A stretch of DNA of 64,000 nucleotides from Omphiscola glabra (GCA_964017045.1 OZ024810.1:8983562-9047561), one strand, 5' to 3'. Counted from the stretch's first letter, positions 10,724-22,215 are shown. Notes: generated by a model from the letters alone, not told the origin. Numbers and translations: made by a program.

Positions 10724-13220
10724 CCACATTTTGTCAACGTCATCGATTTCCTTGATTGGTAAACATACGTTTATTTCTAAAAAGATAATATCTACTTTTT
10801 CCGACTGTAATACCATTGGAAAAAAAATATATTCATCCACGTGACAATGTACACACCCTGTTTCCTATCCCCGATATATATGTCCTTTATAAGATTAAAT
10901 ATTTATCACTTCATTCCTTAATTCTGAGGCATATCTTGTACTGCCTGTGGCAAAATGAAAGTTTGAATCCCGGTCCCGAACAATTTTTGTTTTGTTTTAA
11001 ATTTATAAAATTATCGTCGGGCTGGTAGCCCCCTGCATAGACAAAGACACATTTTATGCATGTCCTTGAACTTAATTAAAATTCTTAAGTCCCAGATCCT
11101 TTAAACTACACATTTATATTTTCTAAAAAAAGAAATAATAATCCTGCTATGCATAATTCTGTATATTGAAATGTTATTGTTATTTATTTTAACATTAAAA
11201 ACTATACGAAATTTCCAATCTTTCACACAAATTGCTCTTTAGATATGCAAATCAAAATTAACCAATTGCGTATTCATATGGTCTGTTCTTATTTGGATGA
11301 GTGATAAGTGAATTAGTGAGTGCTGTATGATTATGGAGATTCGCTGCAGCAACTGATTTAAACGACATCATCTTATTAGAAGTTTTTAAAACGTTAATAT
11401 CATATACTTTATTAACTTGCTATTACTTTATAAATTTGATAACAGTATATTTTGGAATAAAAAAATATTAATATCATTATTGTTATCATTACAGTTGTCT
11501 TTTATTTAACGCGATAACCCCAGCCTTGGGCTGGGCTCACGAGCTTCACGTAAAAAATATTAGCAAACATAATAATGACATTAAAGAAAGTTACATACAT
11601 TTATTTAATCGAAAAAAGTGCTTTAATAAAATAAATAACACCTTTCTTAAGAGTTAAAAATGCAAAGCTAAAATTTCGGGTGTTTTATCAACAATTTAAA
11701 GAGCAATTAATTTTTTTTTTTTAATTAATTTTACTTTAAAAAAAGGGATAATAAATTATCAATTTCATCCCACGCGGTTATTACATCAAAGAATCTTACA
11801 GCTTTTCATTTGCAAGTTTTTTTTATTTGAGTTTCATCCATGATTTTAATTTGATGTTTGAAGACATTTAGGTCAAATTAATGTTAATTTCATTCGCATT
11901 ACTAAAAACGCACTTAAACTAAAACATACTAACAAACGACAGATGTTTGGATCTTCTCGATAAATGTGATTATATTGTAATAAAAATAAATCTTAGCTCA
12001 TAATTTATTGAAAAAATATATAACAGCTTTTAAATTCGAATAATAAATTGCTCAAAATGTTCTTTAAATGTATTTATAATAATAATACTTAATCATAAAT
12101 TCAAGTATATTTTATATTTGACGCATTTAAATTTATTCGATTTCCATAAAATAAAAAAAATATCCCTATCTTTTTTTTGAAGAATCTGAACGTATAATTA
12201 TATTACTTCCTCCCTTTAGCCTTATATGGATACCATAGCTCATTCTTATATATATATACAATTCTTTATGTTAACTGGCATGTTATAATCAATTGTAATA
12301 GGAATCTATTTATGTTGATCATGAATATATTTATACGTGCATACTATACACACATTTTCAGACATAATTTGTGCAAGTATATTTTTATGTATTTTTCTTA
12401 TCACACAAAAAAAAGTAATTATTGTAATCAATAAATGAAAATAAAGACATCGAAAAAAAAATGGTAAAGTCTAGGACAAAACATTTTTTTTAATGATAAA
12501 AACGAATCCATAGAAATATCTAGATCAAATGAGGTTTTGTATTTCAAATTTCGGGGGGTGGACGGAAGGAAGCAGGAAATTGATATCAATTATCTGCTAC
12601 GTATATTTACTATGATCATAAATAAAACTTGTATGGTTATTTTTCGGTTTTCCTCTTTTACATTGTTAATTGTTTTGAAAATCATTTTTTTCCTCCCCAT
12701 AACTAATTATATAAGAATTTAAATACGTATGTCATAAAAATGATAAGATAAATCTAAACTATTTAGTTTGTTTCTGTGTTTGTTTTATTTTTTGTTATAC
12801 TTAAATTGTTGCAACGTCATATAATTAACTCGTTTTCGAAGTCATACATTAATTGAATATGTAAATCTTCTTATGGCTAACCAGCTCCATAATAGAACAC
12901 GACTTGGTACAGCCTTCAAAATCTACTCTCGATGATAACACTTGAAGGACAAAACATTATAAACAAAAAGAAAAAAAAATGTTATTGTTAAAAAAAAAAA
13001 TGGAAATTAAAAAAATAACTAATTATACATGTTCATATTAATATTATACATCTTAACTTAAAAATCTTATAGATTGTTAGACGTTATTTTTATTTAAGCT
13101 GTTTGACAAGTTTTAGAAAAAACAGTAAACCCTAGTCTGTATTTCTGGACCCAATAAAACATCTCCACGTTATGGAAGGTTTCTTGAATAATCAATAATA
13201 ACAAAATTATAAGCTATGTC
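10724..13220. other. Region without a recognisable gene
   Basis: Very AT-rich. The only structured part is a short dispersed repeat at 11500-11560. Open frames here are low-complexity and lack coding character. Confidence 0.4.
11500..11560. repeat. Short dispersed repeat (gggctgggctcac...cttcac)
   Basis: The phrase 'cagccttgggctgggctcac' followed by 'agcttcac' recurs at about 26755-26810 as 'cagcctagggctaggctcac' followed by 'gcgcttcac'. Probably the end of a retroelement or SINE-like unit. Confidence 0.4.
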
Positions 13221-13372
13221 TCTCCCCCTCTTTTACAGATATGTTTCTCCCCTACCCTGTATATTGCTCCACTCTTCTAACATCTATGTTGCTCCAATCT
13301 TCTACTATGAATATTGCTCCCCTCTTCTACCAGATATTATTGATCCAGTCTTCTACCAGCTATGTTGCTGGT
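13221..13372. repeat. Degenerate minisatellite, about 31-bp unit
   Basis: Five imperfect copies of a unit containing atgttgctccaatcttctac. Confidence 0.55.
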
Positions 13373-13439
13373 ACAAGCATTACTAATGACTAGTTAATAA
13401 GATGGGTAATTGACAATAATAAATAAATTTAACCATCAC

Positions 13440-13510
13440 CAGTGGCGTAACTAGGGGGTGTAGGGTGATGACCGCACCGGGTGACATCATATCAGGATTG
13501 ACACCAAACT
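13440..13510 (+). mobile_element. CAGTGGCGTA-type transposon terminus
   Basis: Begins cagtggcgtaactaggggg, matching the ends of the small inverted-repeat elements at 38630, 62047 and 62898. A matching right end was not identified nearby. Confidence 0.4.
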
Positions 13511-14630
13511 GAAAAAATATCATATTTACAGAGCACACACTGCTCAGTGTAACCAATTTCATAAAAGGATAACCGATCACCTGTACATGTTTCACACATG
13601 TAAACAATCGAAATGCGTGCTTTATTAAAAGTTCAAGGTTGATGCCTTCGGAAATGAGGGCGACACTATAATTAGGCCAGGAAAACGCCGATGTGACCAT
13701 GATTCAAAGCCGATTGAAGTGTTTGGAGACTTTCGTAAGTTACATGAAGCTACATTTATCTTCATTGTTTGGGGGGGGGGGGGGAAGAGGCTTTCCATTG
13801 ATACCAAATACGATGTGGTCGGGCATTTCTAAGTACATGAATCGAATCGGTAAAAATTAAAAACTTTAAAATATGACGTTAACAAAATAATATTTTAAAA
13901 AAATTTCTAATATATATTTTAATAATTAATTTCAATTTATCTAAATTAAAAAAAATTAATACATTTTTAAAAAAATAAAACAATAAAAGGTTATTTAAAC
14001 AAGGTATACCGAAACCAAGAAAGACTCAAAAATAAATATTTTCGCCGATTCCTCACTAGCATCGTCCCTTAACATTTGATCACGATTGTCACAGCACAAG
14101 GTATTTTCCATGCTGTCTGTGATCAATTTTATGTCTTTTTTTCAGCTTTAAGAAAACGGTGGAGAGATAGAAAGATGGACACTGAGTTTGCTGTGTAGAC
14201 CATCGATAAATATTTGCATTAGGCGAACAATCTTTTAGCATCATAAATTTTTATTTAAATATTCCAGTTGAAAAAAAAAATAGGAAAAAAATGACTATCA
14301 CACATCTTTGCCACATTAAGTTTTAAATTAGCACTACATATGATTTGAATCAATATCTTTTCTAACTATGATTTGTAAATATTTTATTTTAATTGATAAG
14401 CAAGCGCGTTGGCTTTGGTGAATAATTTTTTTTTATAAATATGACATCTTTTAAAAGTTAGATTTGGTCTAAAAATCAAGTTTGAATATTAACTGAAGGG
14501 GAGCTGGGTCCAAAAATTCATTATTTACATGAATTGTTACCAATCTGGCTTTTTATAAAAGAAAAATTTATATTTTAATTGGTAATTTTGCAATTATTTT
14601 TTACAGATCACAAAATTTACGTGCAAGCTG
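13511..14630. other. Region without a recognisable gene
   Basis: AT-rich sequence with a G14 tract at 13771-13784. No supported coding frame. Confidence 0.4.
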
Positions 14631-15130
14631 TTAATGCTAAGGAAATTAGAAATATTTTTTTTGTTCCGAGTACAAAAACCTAGCAAAGGTTCGTTGTTTA
14701 ATGCATTAATTTTAATAAATGGAAAGAAACGTTGTACAATTTTTATAAACTATCTTTCATTGCGTTGTATAAAGGGTGGGGGGGGGGAGGAGGTTGGTGG
14801 CACCATATTAGAAGTATCACTTAGCTCAGTAACGTGCATAGAGTGCTTTCGTGTACTTAGGGGTTTACCGACCTAGGGGTTCTGTTTTTAAATTTTATTC
14901 CCACATTTATATAATACGTGTGTTGGAAGGAGAGAGTCATACGTTTGAAATTCAGCCCCAAACAGAATTTAGTCAAAATATGGGTTGGTGAGTTTTATGA
15001 GGATAACAGTGTTTCAAACGTATTATTTGTTACACAAGGAACAATTTCAGTCAATATACGACTACACTTTTTAAATTAAATTATATACATGTTGTACGAT
15101 AACATCTTAAATAACAGACATTTATACATA
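14630..15130. repeat. Third copy of the GIMAP 3'-flank duplication
   Basis: Diverged but alignable by eye to 17440-18190 and 42975-43340. Shared phrases include 'ttgtttaatgca', 'gttggtgagtttta' (versus 'tgggtgagtttcg') and 'tttgttacacaaggaacaat' (versus 'tctgttacacacggaacaat'). No GIMAP exon accompanies it. It contains a G10 tract at about 14778-14787. Confidence 0.55.
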
Positions 15131-15640
15131 TAGCTATTTCCTGATAATTCAATTGCGTCTCTCTGTAACAAATTCAAAATTTGAGCAACCCTGGCTCACA
15201 TTACCTTATGGTGATGTGGTTGCATCAAAGCTCTCCTTATCAAATCAAATTTTTGAACAACCCTTGTTCATATTACCCAGTGATTGATCACAAAAATAAT
15301 CCGGAGAAAAATGTCCTCTCATGCCGCCCACCTTTGAGATTGTACTCACCTGCTCAAAATCGACAAATTCTAACAATTCCATATGATGGCTCCCATTACA
15401 TAAAGGTTCATCATGAGATAAATCAGACATTACACCAGATTTTTCTTCGCTTCTTGAGCAACCCTTTTCCTTCACTACACATGTTCATCCTCTGTATTAT
15501 CAGTCCTACAGGGTGACATGAAATGGAAGCACTAACTCTATCAGCCCCGGGTGTTGATCTTGCTTGAGTAAACCGTCCAGGTCTATATCCCCACAGCCAT
15601 CAATTAACTCAATTAAAGTTATGGAATAATGCAACCCATA
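15131..15640. other. Unassigned sequence
   Basis: Both strands carry short open frames with no recognisable domain. The plus strand shows a loose internal repetition of 'gagcaaccctggctcac' and 'gaacaacccttgttcat'. Confidence 0.35.
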
Positions 15641-15957
15641 ACCCTTAAGTTAAAACATGAGGGTTCTCACAATGAATTCTTAAGTTTAAACATGAGGGTT
15701 CTCACAATGAATTCTTAAGTTAAAACATGAGGGTTCTCACAATGAATTCTTAAGTTAAAACATGAGGGTCCTCGCAATGAATTCTTAAGTTAAAACATGA
15801 GGGTCCTCGCAATGAATTCTTAAGTTAAAACATGAGGGTTCTCACAATGACTACTTAAGTTGAACATGTGGGTTCTCACAATGAATTCTTAAGTTAAAAC
15901 ATGATGGTTCTCACAATGACTACTTAAGTTGAATACGCGGATTCTCACAATGACTAC
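15641..15957. repeat. Minisatellite, about 35-bp unit, nine copies
   Basis: The unit is built around gggttctcacaatgaattc and ttaagttaaaacatga. Central copies share a ggtcctcgc variant, which suggests local duplication. Confidence 0.85.
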
Positions 15958-16149
15958 TGGCAGTGCCATTTATCTCCTCACCCTGCCTCTCATTATCATC
16001 CCTGGCGTAATAGTAACACTCCTGCTCCCCTGTAATATATCTCTGTCTGTTCTTCCTCTAGTTCCACCAGTCTAATGTATTTCTCCGCTTCTATTCTTAA
16101 TTGATCAAGTTCGTATTATCTCTGTTTATCTTTTATTTCTGAAATGCCA

Positions 16150-16166
16150 CCCCCCCCCCCCCCCCC
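16150..16166. repeat. C17 homopolymer within a short shared phrase
   Basis: The context 'gaaatgccac' then C17 then 'ggaagaaattgattgaaagaaa' resembles the context of the C13 tract at 62243-62255, so the tract is part of a repeat. Confidence 0.5.
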
Positions 16167-16310
16167 GGAAGAAATTGATTGAAAGAAACACTTATGACAC
16201 AGATGTATTTCCTGCCTAAGGTCGAGTTTTTTTTGTTTTTTTCCATCAGAACATCATTTACTTCTTGTTTTAGTAAAATTAAAAAAAAAACATTTTCCTG
16301 TGTTACATGT

Positions 16311-16525
16311 GCAATGTGCATCAACAAATGGGTTAGTGTTAAATGTGCAACTGTGCATCAACAAATGGGTTAGTGTTAAATGTGCAACTGTGCATCAACA
16401 AATGGGTTAGTGTTAAATGTGCAACTGTGCATCAACAAATGGGTTAGTGTTAAATGTGCAACTGTGCATCAACAAATGGGTTAGTGTTAAATGTGCAACT
16501 GTGTATCAACAAATGGGTTAGCTTA
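16311..16525. repeat. Minisatellite, 37-bp unit, about six copies
   Basis: Nearly identical copies of tgtgcaactgtgcatcaaca followed by aatgggttagtgttaaa, with a single substitution (gtgtatc) in the last one. High identity indicates recent expansion. Confidence 0.9.
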
Positions 16526-16649
16526 CAAACCAAATCTTACACGAGATAATTTTGTTTTGCATTATTTATTTTGATACCCATGAATTTTTAAGTAGATCAA
16601 CAGCATGGTATTTTTTTAAAAGAATACTCTGGACAGGAACCACTGCAGC

Positions 16650-18750
16650 TGATTGCATAAGAATATCGTGTTATTTAAAGTCTTTAAACTAATGACGTTG
16701 AAACAAACAAACAAAATGTAAATACTGATAAATGGGAACAACAAGAAGTAAGGCTTCGTTTTATAATGAGGAATGGGCCATTTTCAAAACAATACGATAT
16801 TTATAATCGAATACTGACAGACTGTACCAAGATTAGCCTTAATTATATTCATCCTTAACTCTACCGAGTGTAGCGATATTAAATTGATTCAACTAACTGT
16901 AATCGTTAAATGGCGCAATCGGCTATTTCTTTGTTTGTTTGCATGTTGTTGTTTTTTTGTTAAATTATTTTTTTTTAAAGTTATAAAAGTATGATTTTAG
17001 GCTTAAATATATATATATATATGTTTTTGTTGTATACATTTTTCTCCGGGTGGGGGCGGGGAGTTGACATTCTTGACTTTCTCCGGAGATATGATTAAAT
17101 GAAATAGTGCATAGATGATTCCTAGAAGAGTGTTCATAATAACCTTATTACAAAAGCTGTTATTTTTTTTTTTTTAAATATAAAGAAAAAAATATCCTGT
17201 AAACTGATGAGTGCAAAGAGTAAACCAAATATTAGTTATAAATGATTTCGAGGGAAGATCAAGTTAAGTTATCTTTGGTGCAATTATATTCCATAAGCTT
17301 TTACTCAGGATGGTGCGCTATCAAACGTATATTAAAGGAAGAATGTATTTACGCTTTTGTTTGGTGGCACGCATTTTAAATAAAGCTTTTTCTATGTACT
17401 TTTAAAATAGTTGTAAAGTAAATTTTTTTTAACTCAAGACTGGCTGTTCAATGCACTCATATTCTTTAAATATACGGAAATACAGGCTGTATCATTGTAA
17501 GAAACTACAGTTCAATTCATTGCAAGAAATGTTGAGCATTGCTTTGAAATATTACATTCACTGAAAAGGACCGAGCTAATGCTCTTTAATGGCCCCGGCA
17601 AGTAAGGTACAGGCCTGCCTCATGTGGTGGGCAGTCACGTAAATCAGACTCTCGACATGGTTGGCTGGGAGGACCCTAGTCACACCAGTCGCCAGCGTTG
17701 AGCACTCGGCTAGAAGGTGCTCGATTGTCTCCGGTGCCTGGCCACAGTGGCGGCAGCTCGGGTCCCGCAGTGGGTGTAATCTATTTAAATAGCTGCGGGT
17801 AGGGCAATGTTCTGTTCTCATCTGGGTGATGAGACTCTGGTGAGCATTGCACTAGAATTATCACCTAATTCAATGGTGTACATTAAGTGTGCCCTAGAAT
17901 AACTAGGTTCGAACAGTCATAAGGGTTCTTGTATTACCTTATTTAATTTATTAATTTATTTAGTAGATGTGTGGCTAGAAGGGAAAATATCCAGATTATG
18001 ATTTAGTTCCAAATCTATAATTAGTGAAACTACGTCACTGAATGTGTGGGTGAGTTTCGTGAGTATAGCAACGTCTAAAAGACACACTCTGTTACACACG
18101 GAACAATTAACAATTTAAAGCAATATTTGGTTTAACTTTTTTAATAAATTATTCCCAAGTTTTATATACGTTATTAACATCTGAATTGCCACACCCAATG
18201 CGTTTCTGACATCAGTTAATGATACGGCAGTGTTAAAGTTAAAAATGGTCCAAGACATTCAACAATAAAAAGACAAGATAAAACATTATACCGGTATTCA
18301 TCCAAACGTAAACGTCAATTTTTAAATACATGTAGGTCTTCAAAACAAATATAAAAGATAAAAAAACATTAGTCGCTTAATAAGTACTTACATTACGATG
18401 TTCATCCATGTATGTTTCCGGTATAATATGTATCTTCTACATACACGAGAAAACATATTTGTTTGTACCGAATACCTTGATCCAACTCATTGGTATACTT
18501 AGTTCTAAAGGGAAAACTTTTAATTTTTTAACGTGACTATTTAAATGAAGAATTATTTGGTGATAATTAAAACGTCACCTTTCAGAACGGGTCCCCGTCG
18601 AGCCCTTATTTTAACTTCGTTACGAGACGTGAAGAGTTAGGGCATTTCATTTTTTGATGTTTTAGTAATGAAATAATGATTACATAAAAGAGTCAGCAGA
18701 CGCTGATAAAAATTTAAAACCTGGGATTTTTTCTAATACAAACCCTGGAA
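16650..18750. repeat. Segmental duplication, B-side flank
   Basis: Sequence 3' of GIMAP locus B aligns by eye with 42140-44600, 3' of locus C. Shared phrases include 'cgatatttataatcga', 'ctttaaatatacggaaatac', 'gttacacacggaac', 'tgataattaaaac' and 'cccttattttagctt' (versus 'aactt'), all in the same order and orientation. A LINE fragment (17.6-17.9 kb) inserted only into this copy. Confidence 0.7.
17576..17855 (-). mobile_element. Non-LTR retrotransposon 3' coding end with CCHC motif
   Basis: The minus strand encodes ITQMRTEHCPTRSYLNRLHP and then CRHCGQAPETIEHLLAEC, the Cys-Cys-His-Cys motif found downstream of the RNase H domain in I-superfamily LINEs (family knowledge). The frame is open to its stop, but everything upstream (RT, RNase H) is missing. 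Related pieces lie at 27.6 kb and 48.4 kb. Confidence 0.75.
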
Positions 18751-18899
18751 AAGCCGAATATAACGGCTAGTCATACATAAAATACGTAAACAAACAACAT
18801 TGGAGCCGTCTTTTTTTTCTATATAATTCTCTAACCTTTAATTTTGTTTTTTCACCCTTTTTTCCAGCTTTCTTTCCTCTTCCTTGCTAAAAATACGCT

Positions 18900-18973
18900 A
18901 TCTCTCTCTCCCCCTCTCTCTCTCTCACCCTCTCTCTCCTCCACCTGACCTCATGACCTCCCCCCCCCCCCCG
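18900..18973. repeat. (CT)n tract and C-run
   Basis: A CT-rich microsatellite ends in 'cctgacctcatgac' and a C12 tract. The same (CT)n plus 'cctgacctcatgac' combination occurs at 20861-20940, on the other side of GIMAP locus B. Confidence 0.7.
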
Positions 18974-19014
18974 CCTTTTTTTTAAATCCAGATAATATTA
19001 GCTTATTATTGGTT

Positions 19015-19024
19015 TTTATTTATT
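19015..19024 (-). terminator. Candidate polyadenylation signal of GIMAP locus B
   Basis: Overlapping AATAAATAAA on the minus strand about 80 nt downstream of the locus B stop codon. Confidence 0.4.
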
Positions 19025-19102
19025 TGTAAAATTCAAAATAAGCCAATCTATAAAAAAAAAACCTTTTACTCAGATTAGATATCGTCAAATAAGTCGAAAT
19101 GA

Positions 19103-20754
19103 CTAGCTTAAAATACACCTATTATTTCGTTCAATTTGAACCAAGTCTTTAATTTTATCGGTTATGCGGGATTTCTTAACGTTCAAAAAATCAGTAAAAT
19201 AATTTATAACAATTTCATGTTTGATGTCAAACTGACATTGGTGATAGCGTCTAAATTCGACATAGTGTAATCTGTTCAGTTTAAATTGATCGTGTTCTTC
19301 TTTTAATTGCATTGGTCTATGTTCTTTCTTTTCTAATTCTCTATCTTTAGCCTTAACTGGTGTTGGCTCATCTTCTTTAGCCTTAACTGGTGTTGGCTCA
19401 TCTTCTTTATCCTTAACTGGTGTTGGCTCATCTTCTTTAGCCTTAACTGGTGTTGGCTCATCTTCTTTAGCCTTAACTGGTGTTGGCTCATCTTCTTTAG
19501 CCTTAACTGGTGTTGGCTCATCTTCTTTAGCCTTAACTGGTGTTGGCTCATCTTCTTTAGCCTTAACTGGTGTTGGCTCATCTTCTTTAGCCTTAACTGG
19601 TGTTGGCTCATCTTCTTTATCCTTAACTGGTGTTCGATCACCTTCTTTATCCTTAATTGTTCTTCGTTCATCTTCTTTATCTTTAACTGGTGTTTGTTCA
19701 TCTTCTTTATCCTTAACTGGTGTTTGTTCATCTTCTTTATCCGTAACTGGTTTTGGTTCATCTTCTTTATCCTTAACTTGTCTTGGTTCATCTTCTTTAT
19801 CCTTAACTGGTGTTGGTTTATTTTTTTTTACATAAACTTGTTTTTTTTCTTTCCATGAAAAATATTTCATTAGTTCTATGATTTCTCTCCACAGATTAAT
19901 CAAGTCCTTTTTTAACTTAGCCAGTAACTGTAATGTAGCCTTGTTGCTCCCAACTTTGTCATTTCTTTCATTCATAGTATATAATGGTTCTGTTTCGCTA
20001 CGCAGACGGTTGTATTTCTCTTCAATGTGTTTTGTACAAATAGAAAGAAAGTCCTCTAGGGAATATTTCTTTAGCTTAAAATAGACGTTTTCTTGTCCCT
20101 TCAATGATATAATGTGTTCATTTAGTTTACAGCGTTGTTTTTCTTGCTTTTCTTTATCTTTTGTTTTATTGTCAAAGAGGACACACCTGTAACGCACTTC
20201 TTCAAGCAGAGACTTTATCTCACCTCTTTCTTCCTTGCACCAATTATCAAAACTTTTCCTACTTTCTTTTGTATCTGTGTTAAAGTTATCACCATGAGAG
20301 AAAACTAAAATTCCCCAGTCTCTGAACACATCTTCTCCAAAGATAGACTTGACCATTTGTATGGCGTCTTTCTCTTGTTTGCTAAACTGTGCGCCGTATT
20401 TCATGACAAATAGCAGGACATCGAATCCACATCTTTGTAAAATAGTAGGTTGTTTTACTGGATTCAATCCATCTTTGATATTATTATTGATAATCAATGC
20501 GTCAAATGCTGATATCATAATAGATGACATGTCACCTGAGATTTCAGATGTTGTGTCTCCAATACCAGAACAGTCCACAACAACAAACTCGTCATTAAAG
20601 GCTATCTCGTTTTTTAACTTCTTCACTTCTGATGGTCTTCTTGGCTCAAACTTTATGTTGTCATCATCTTGTCCTAGAATAGAATTGCCAACAGAACTTT
20701 TTCCGTTGCCTGTCCGGCCCACCAAAAGCAATGTAAACTTTTCTTTTAGAGTTT
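19103..20754 (-). CDS. GIMAP/AIG1-family GTPase, locus B, with decapeptide array and CAAX-like end
   Basis: One 1652-nt exon with acceptor TTTTTGTACAG at 20755-20765. It starts with two bases of a split codon (phase 1) and gives about 549 residues. Order of parts: P-loop GRTGNGKS, DCSGIGDT (G3), FSHGD (G4) and CVLFDNK (G5). A predicted helical segment follows (about residues 210-300), then 15 decapeptides of the KAKEDEPTPV/KDKEDEPTPV type, then a conserved 58-residue tail ending NNRCILS, which fits a CAAX prenylation box. Family role: GTP-binding membrane-associated switch; prenyl anchoring is inference. No in-frame ATG precedes the P-loop, and the exon that would supply it appears only as a relic at 21491-21808. 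The locus therefore needs an unseen first exon or is not expressed as a full protein. It is closest to exon 2 of locus C. Confidence 0.85.
19346..19823 (-). repeat. 30-bp coding minisatellite (decapeptide array) in GIMAP locus B
   Basis: Fifteen full 30-bp units encode highly charged decapeptides. The N-terminal copies are diverged (KDKEDEPRQV, TDKEDEQTPV, KDKEGDRTPV). Six consecutive later copies are identical KAKEDEPTPV, so the array grew recently at its 3' side. Because 30 is a multiple of 3, a second frame on the same strand also stays open; that is a by-product. Confidence 0.95.
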
Positions 20755-21105
20755 CTGTACAAAAATAAAATGAATAATTAATTACAAATATATAATATTA
20801 TCAATTCTCTACTTTTAAAAAATGACTCAAATTCATCATTATTCAAAAGTAAAATATTTCTCTCTCTCTCTCCCTTTCTCTCTCTCTCTCTCCCTTTCTC
20901 TCTCTCTCTCTCTCTCACTTCCTCCCTGACCTCATGACATAACTTTTTCCGTTACCTGTCTGGCCCATCAAAAGCAATTTACACTTTTCTTTTAGAGTTT
21001 CTGTAAAAAAAATAAAATGAATAATTAATTACAAATATTAAGTATTACCAATTCTCTACTTTAAAAAAAAAAATTGACTCATATTCATCATTATTCAAAA
21101 CTTAA
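20695..21105 (-). repeat. Local tandem duplication of the GIMAP locus B exon start
   Basis: 20695-20850 and 20941-21105 are direct copies, separated by (CT)n. Each holds the intron end, the acceptor and the first codons through the P-loop. The upstream copy reads TLKEKCKLLLMGQTGNGKS, then runs into non-homologous sequence and a stop. It is a decoy acceptor or a possible mini-exon (a GACAG/GTAACG donor keeps phase 1). Confidence 0.8.
20861..20920. repeat. (CT)n microsatellite
   Basis: Interrupted CT repeat between the two copies of the exon start. Confidence 0.85.
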
Positions 21106-21490
21106 CAATTTTTTGTCGATCTATCCATTTGTTGTAATTACAGGGGTCTTATAACTGTTTTGTGCAGGGCTCGAGAATTTATGTTCAATAAACACACAAT
21201 ACACCCTAGGTTTATATAAGGACCACAAGACAGTGTGACCTTACGAGTTTAACAAAATGTGTTACTTATAGGTATTTTTCCCATTTTTTAGAATCTTGCA
21301 TTTATCAACAAATTGTCGAAATGATATGTAAAATTATAAATTACATATGCTCATTTTATATTCAAATCATTTTAGTGATAGAAATGTTGGGATTAGTTTG
21401 TGTAATTTATTTTTATTTTTAAATTTTTTTTTAAAAACACATTCTATATTCTCTTATGGGGTCAAAGTAACTCTCCTCCTTATTGTCCGC

Positions 21491-21808
21491 ACAGTTTGTT
21501 GTTGACAAAAATCTTCAAATGAATAGATAGTCTCATCGAGGTCATTTACGTCAAATGGTCACAAAGGTCACTACTGTAATACCCCAGTTTTTAAAGACAT
21601 TTGGTATTCAAATTAATTGTATTGCAATAATAGATTTTTCCCTTTTTTTTCCCCTGGGACCTTTTGTGAATGAAATGGGCCAAAATAATGGCGGCGAATT
21701 TAAAGAGAGTAAATTCTTATTGTAAAGCCAACTGCTTCTAACAATTAATTGACACCGTCGTTGATATCGTCACCTGTGCCAGTTCCATCCACAACAAACA
21801 CTATCCTT
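21491..21808 (-). pseudogene. Relic of an AIG1 domain matching exon 1 of locus C
   Basis: Aligns by eye over about 310 bp with 47568-47880. Shared phrases include 'cagtttgttgttgaca', 'atcttcaaatgaat', 'ctcatcgaggtcatt' and 'ccagttccatcca'. The frame is broken by indels, and both the P-loop end and the 3' part of the exon are gone. Its position upstream of locus B equals that of the intact AIG1 exon upstream of exon 2 in locus C. It is therefore the dead first half of a once two-domain gene. Confidence 0.8.
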
Positions 21809-21929
21809 TTTTAAAATAATGATTATTGACAGAGTGCTAATGTACTTTTTCGTTGATTCTATTGGTTTTAATGAAGTGTCAGTCGATGAGAAATTTTTTG
21901 TCGATGACGAGTTTTTGTCGAAGATTTAA

Positions 21930-21995
21930 TGTCACAAAAGTGTCTGTCGATGAAGTGTCTGTCGATGAAGTGTCTGTCGATGAAGTGCTTGTCGG
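21930..21995. repeat. 15-bp tandem repeat (gtgtctgtcgatgaa)
   Basis: Three near-perfect copies plus degenerate flanking ones (gtgtcagtcgatgag, gtgcttgtcggtgaa). Confidence 0.75.
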
Positions 21996-22136
21996 TGAAG
22001 GGGGATGGAACCGAGAACATGACTCTCATTTAATATGGTGTCAGGGTCAATAAATTGTTTGAGGCGGATTCTTGGAGGAAATGATAGCTGTAACGTATAA
22101 AAAAAATATTTTTTTCTTATGTTTCCCTATTGCTAG

Positions 22137-22215
22137 CTGAAGAAGGCTTTTTGTCGATACAGTTTTTTTTTGGGGGGGATTATCTTTTTTCCCCTTTGTT
22201 TTATCTACCTTGTAA
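22137..22215 (+). repeat. CTGANGAAGG repeat motif, copy 1 (degenerate)
   Basis: ctgaagaaggctttttgtcgatac is followed about 45 nt later by ctttgttttatcta. The same layout occurs at 29465-29571 and 56256-56345. Confidence 0.4.

Noticed and set aside
10930..11035. tRNA-like T-loop (gtttgaatcccggtcc)
   Set aside because: No acceptor stem, anticodon arm or D-loop could be paired around it.
15641..16525. CRISPR-like regular repeats
   Set aside because: Eukaryotic minisatellites: unit-to-unit tandem with no unique spacers and no cas genes.
19333..19791. 152-codon second frame over the locus B array
   Set aside because: By-product of a 30-bp repeat; it lacks any domain and overlaps the true AIG1 frame.
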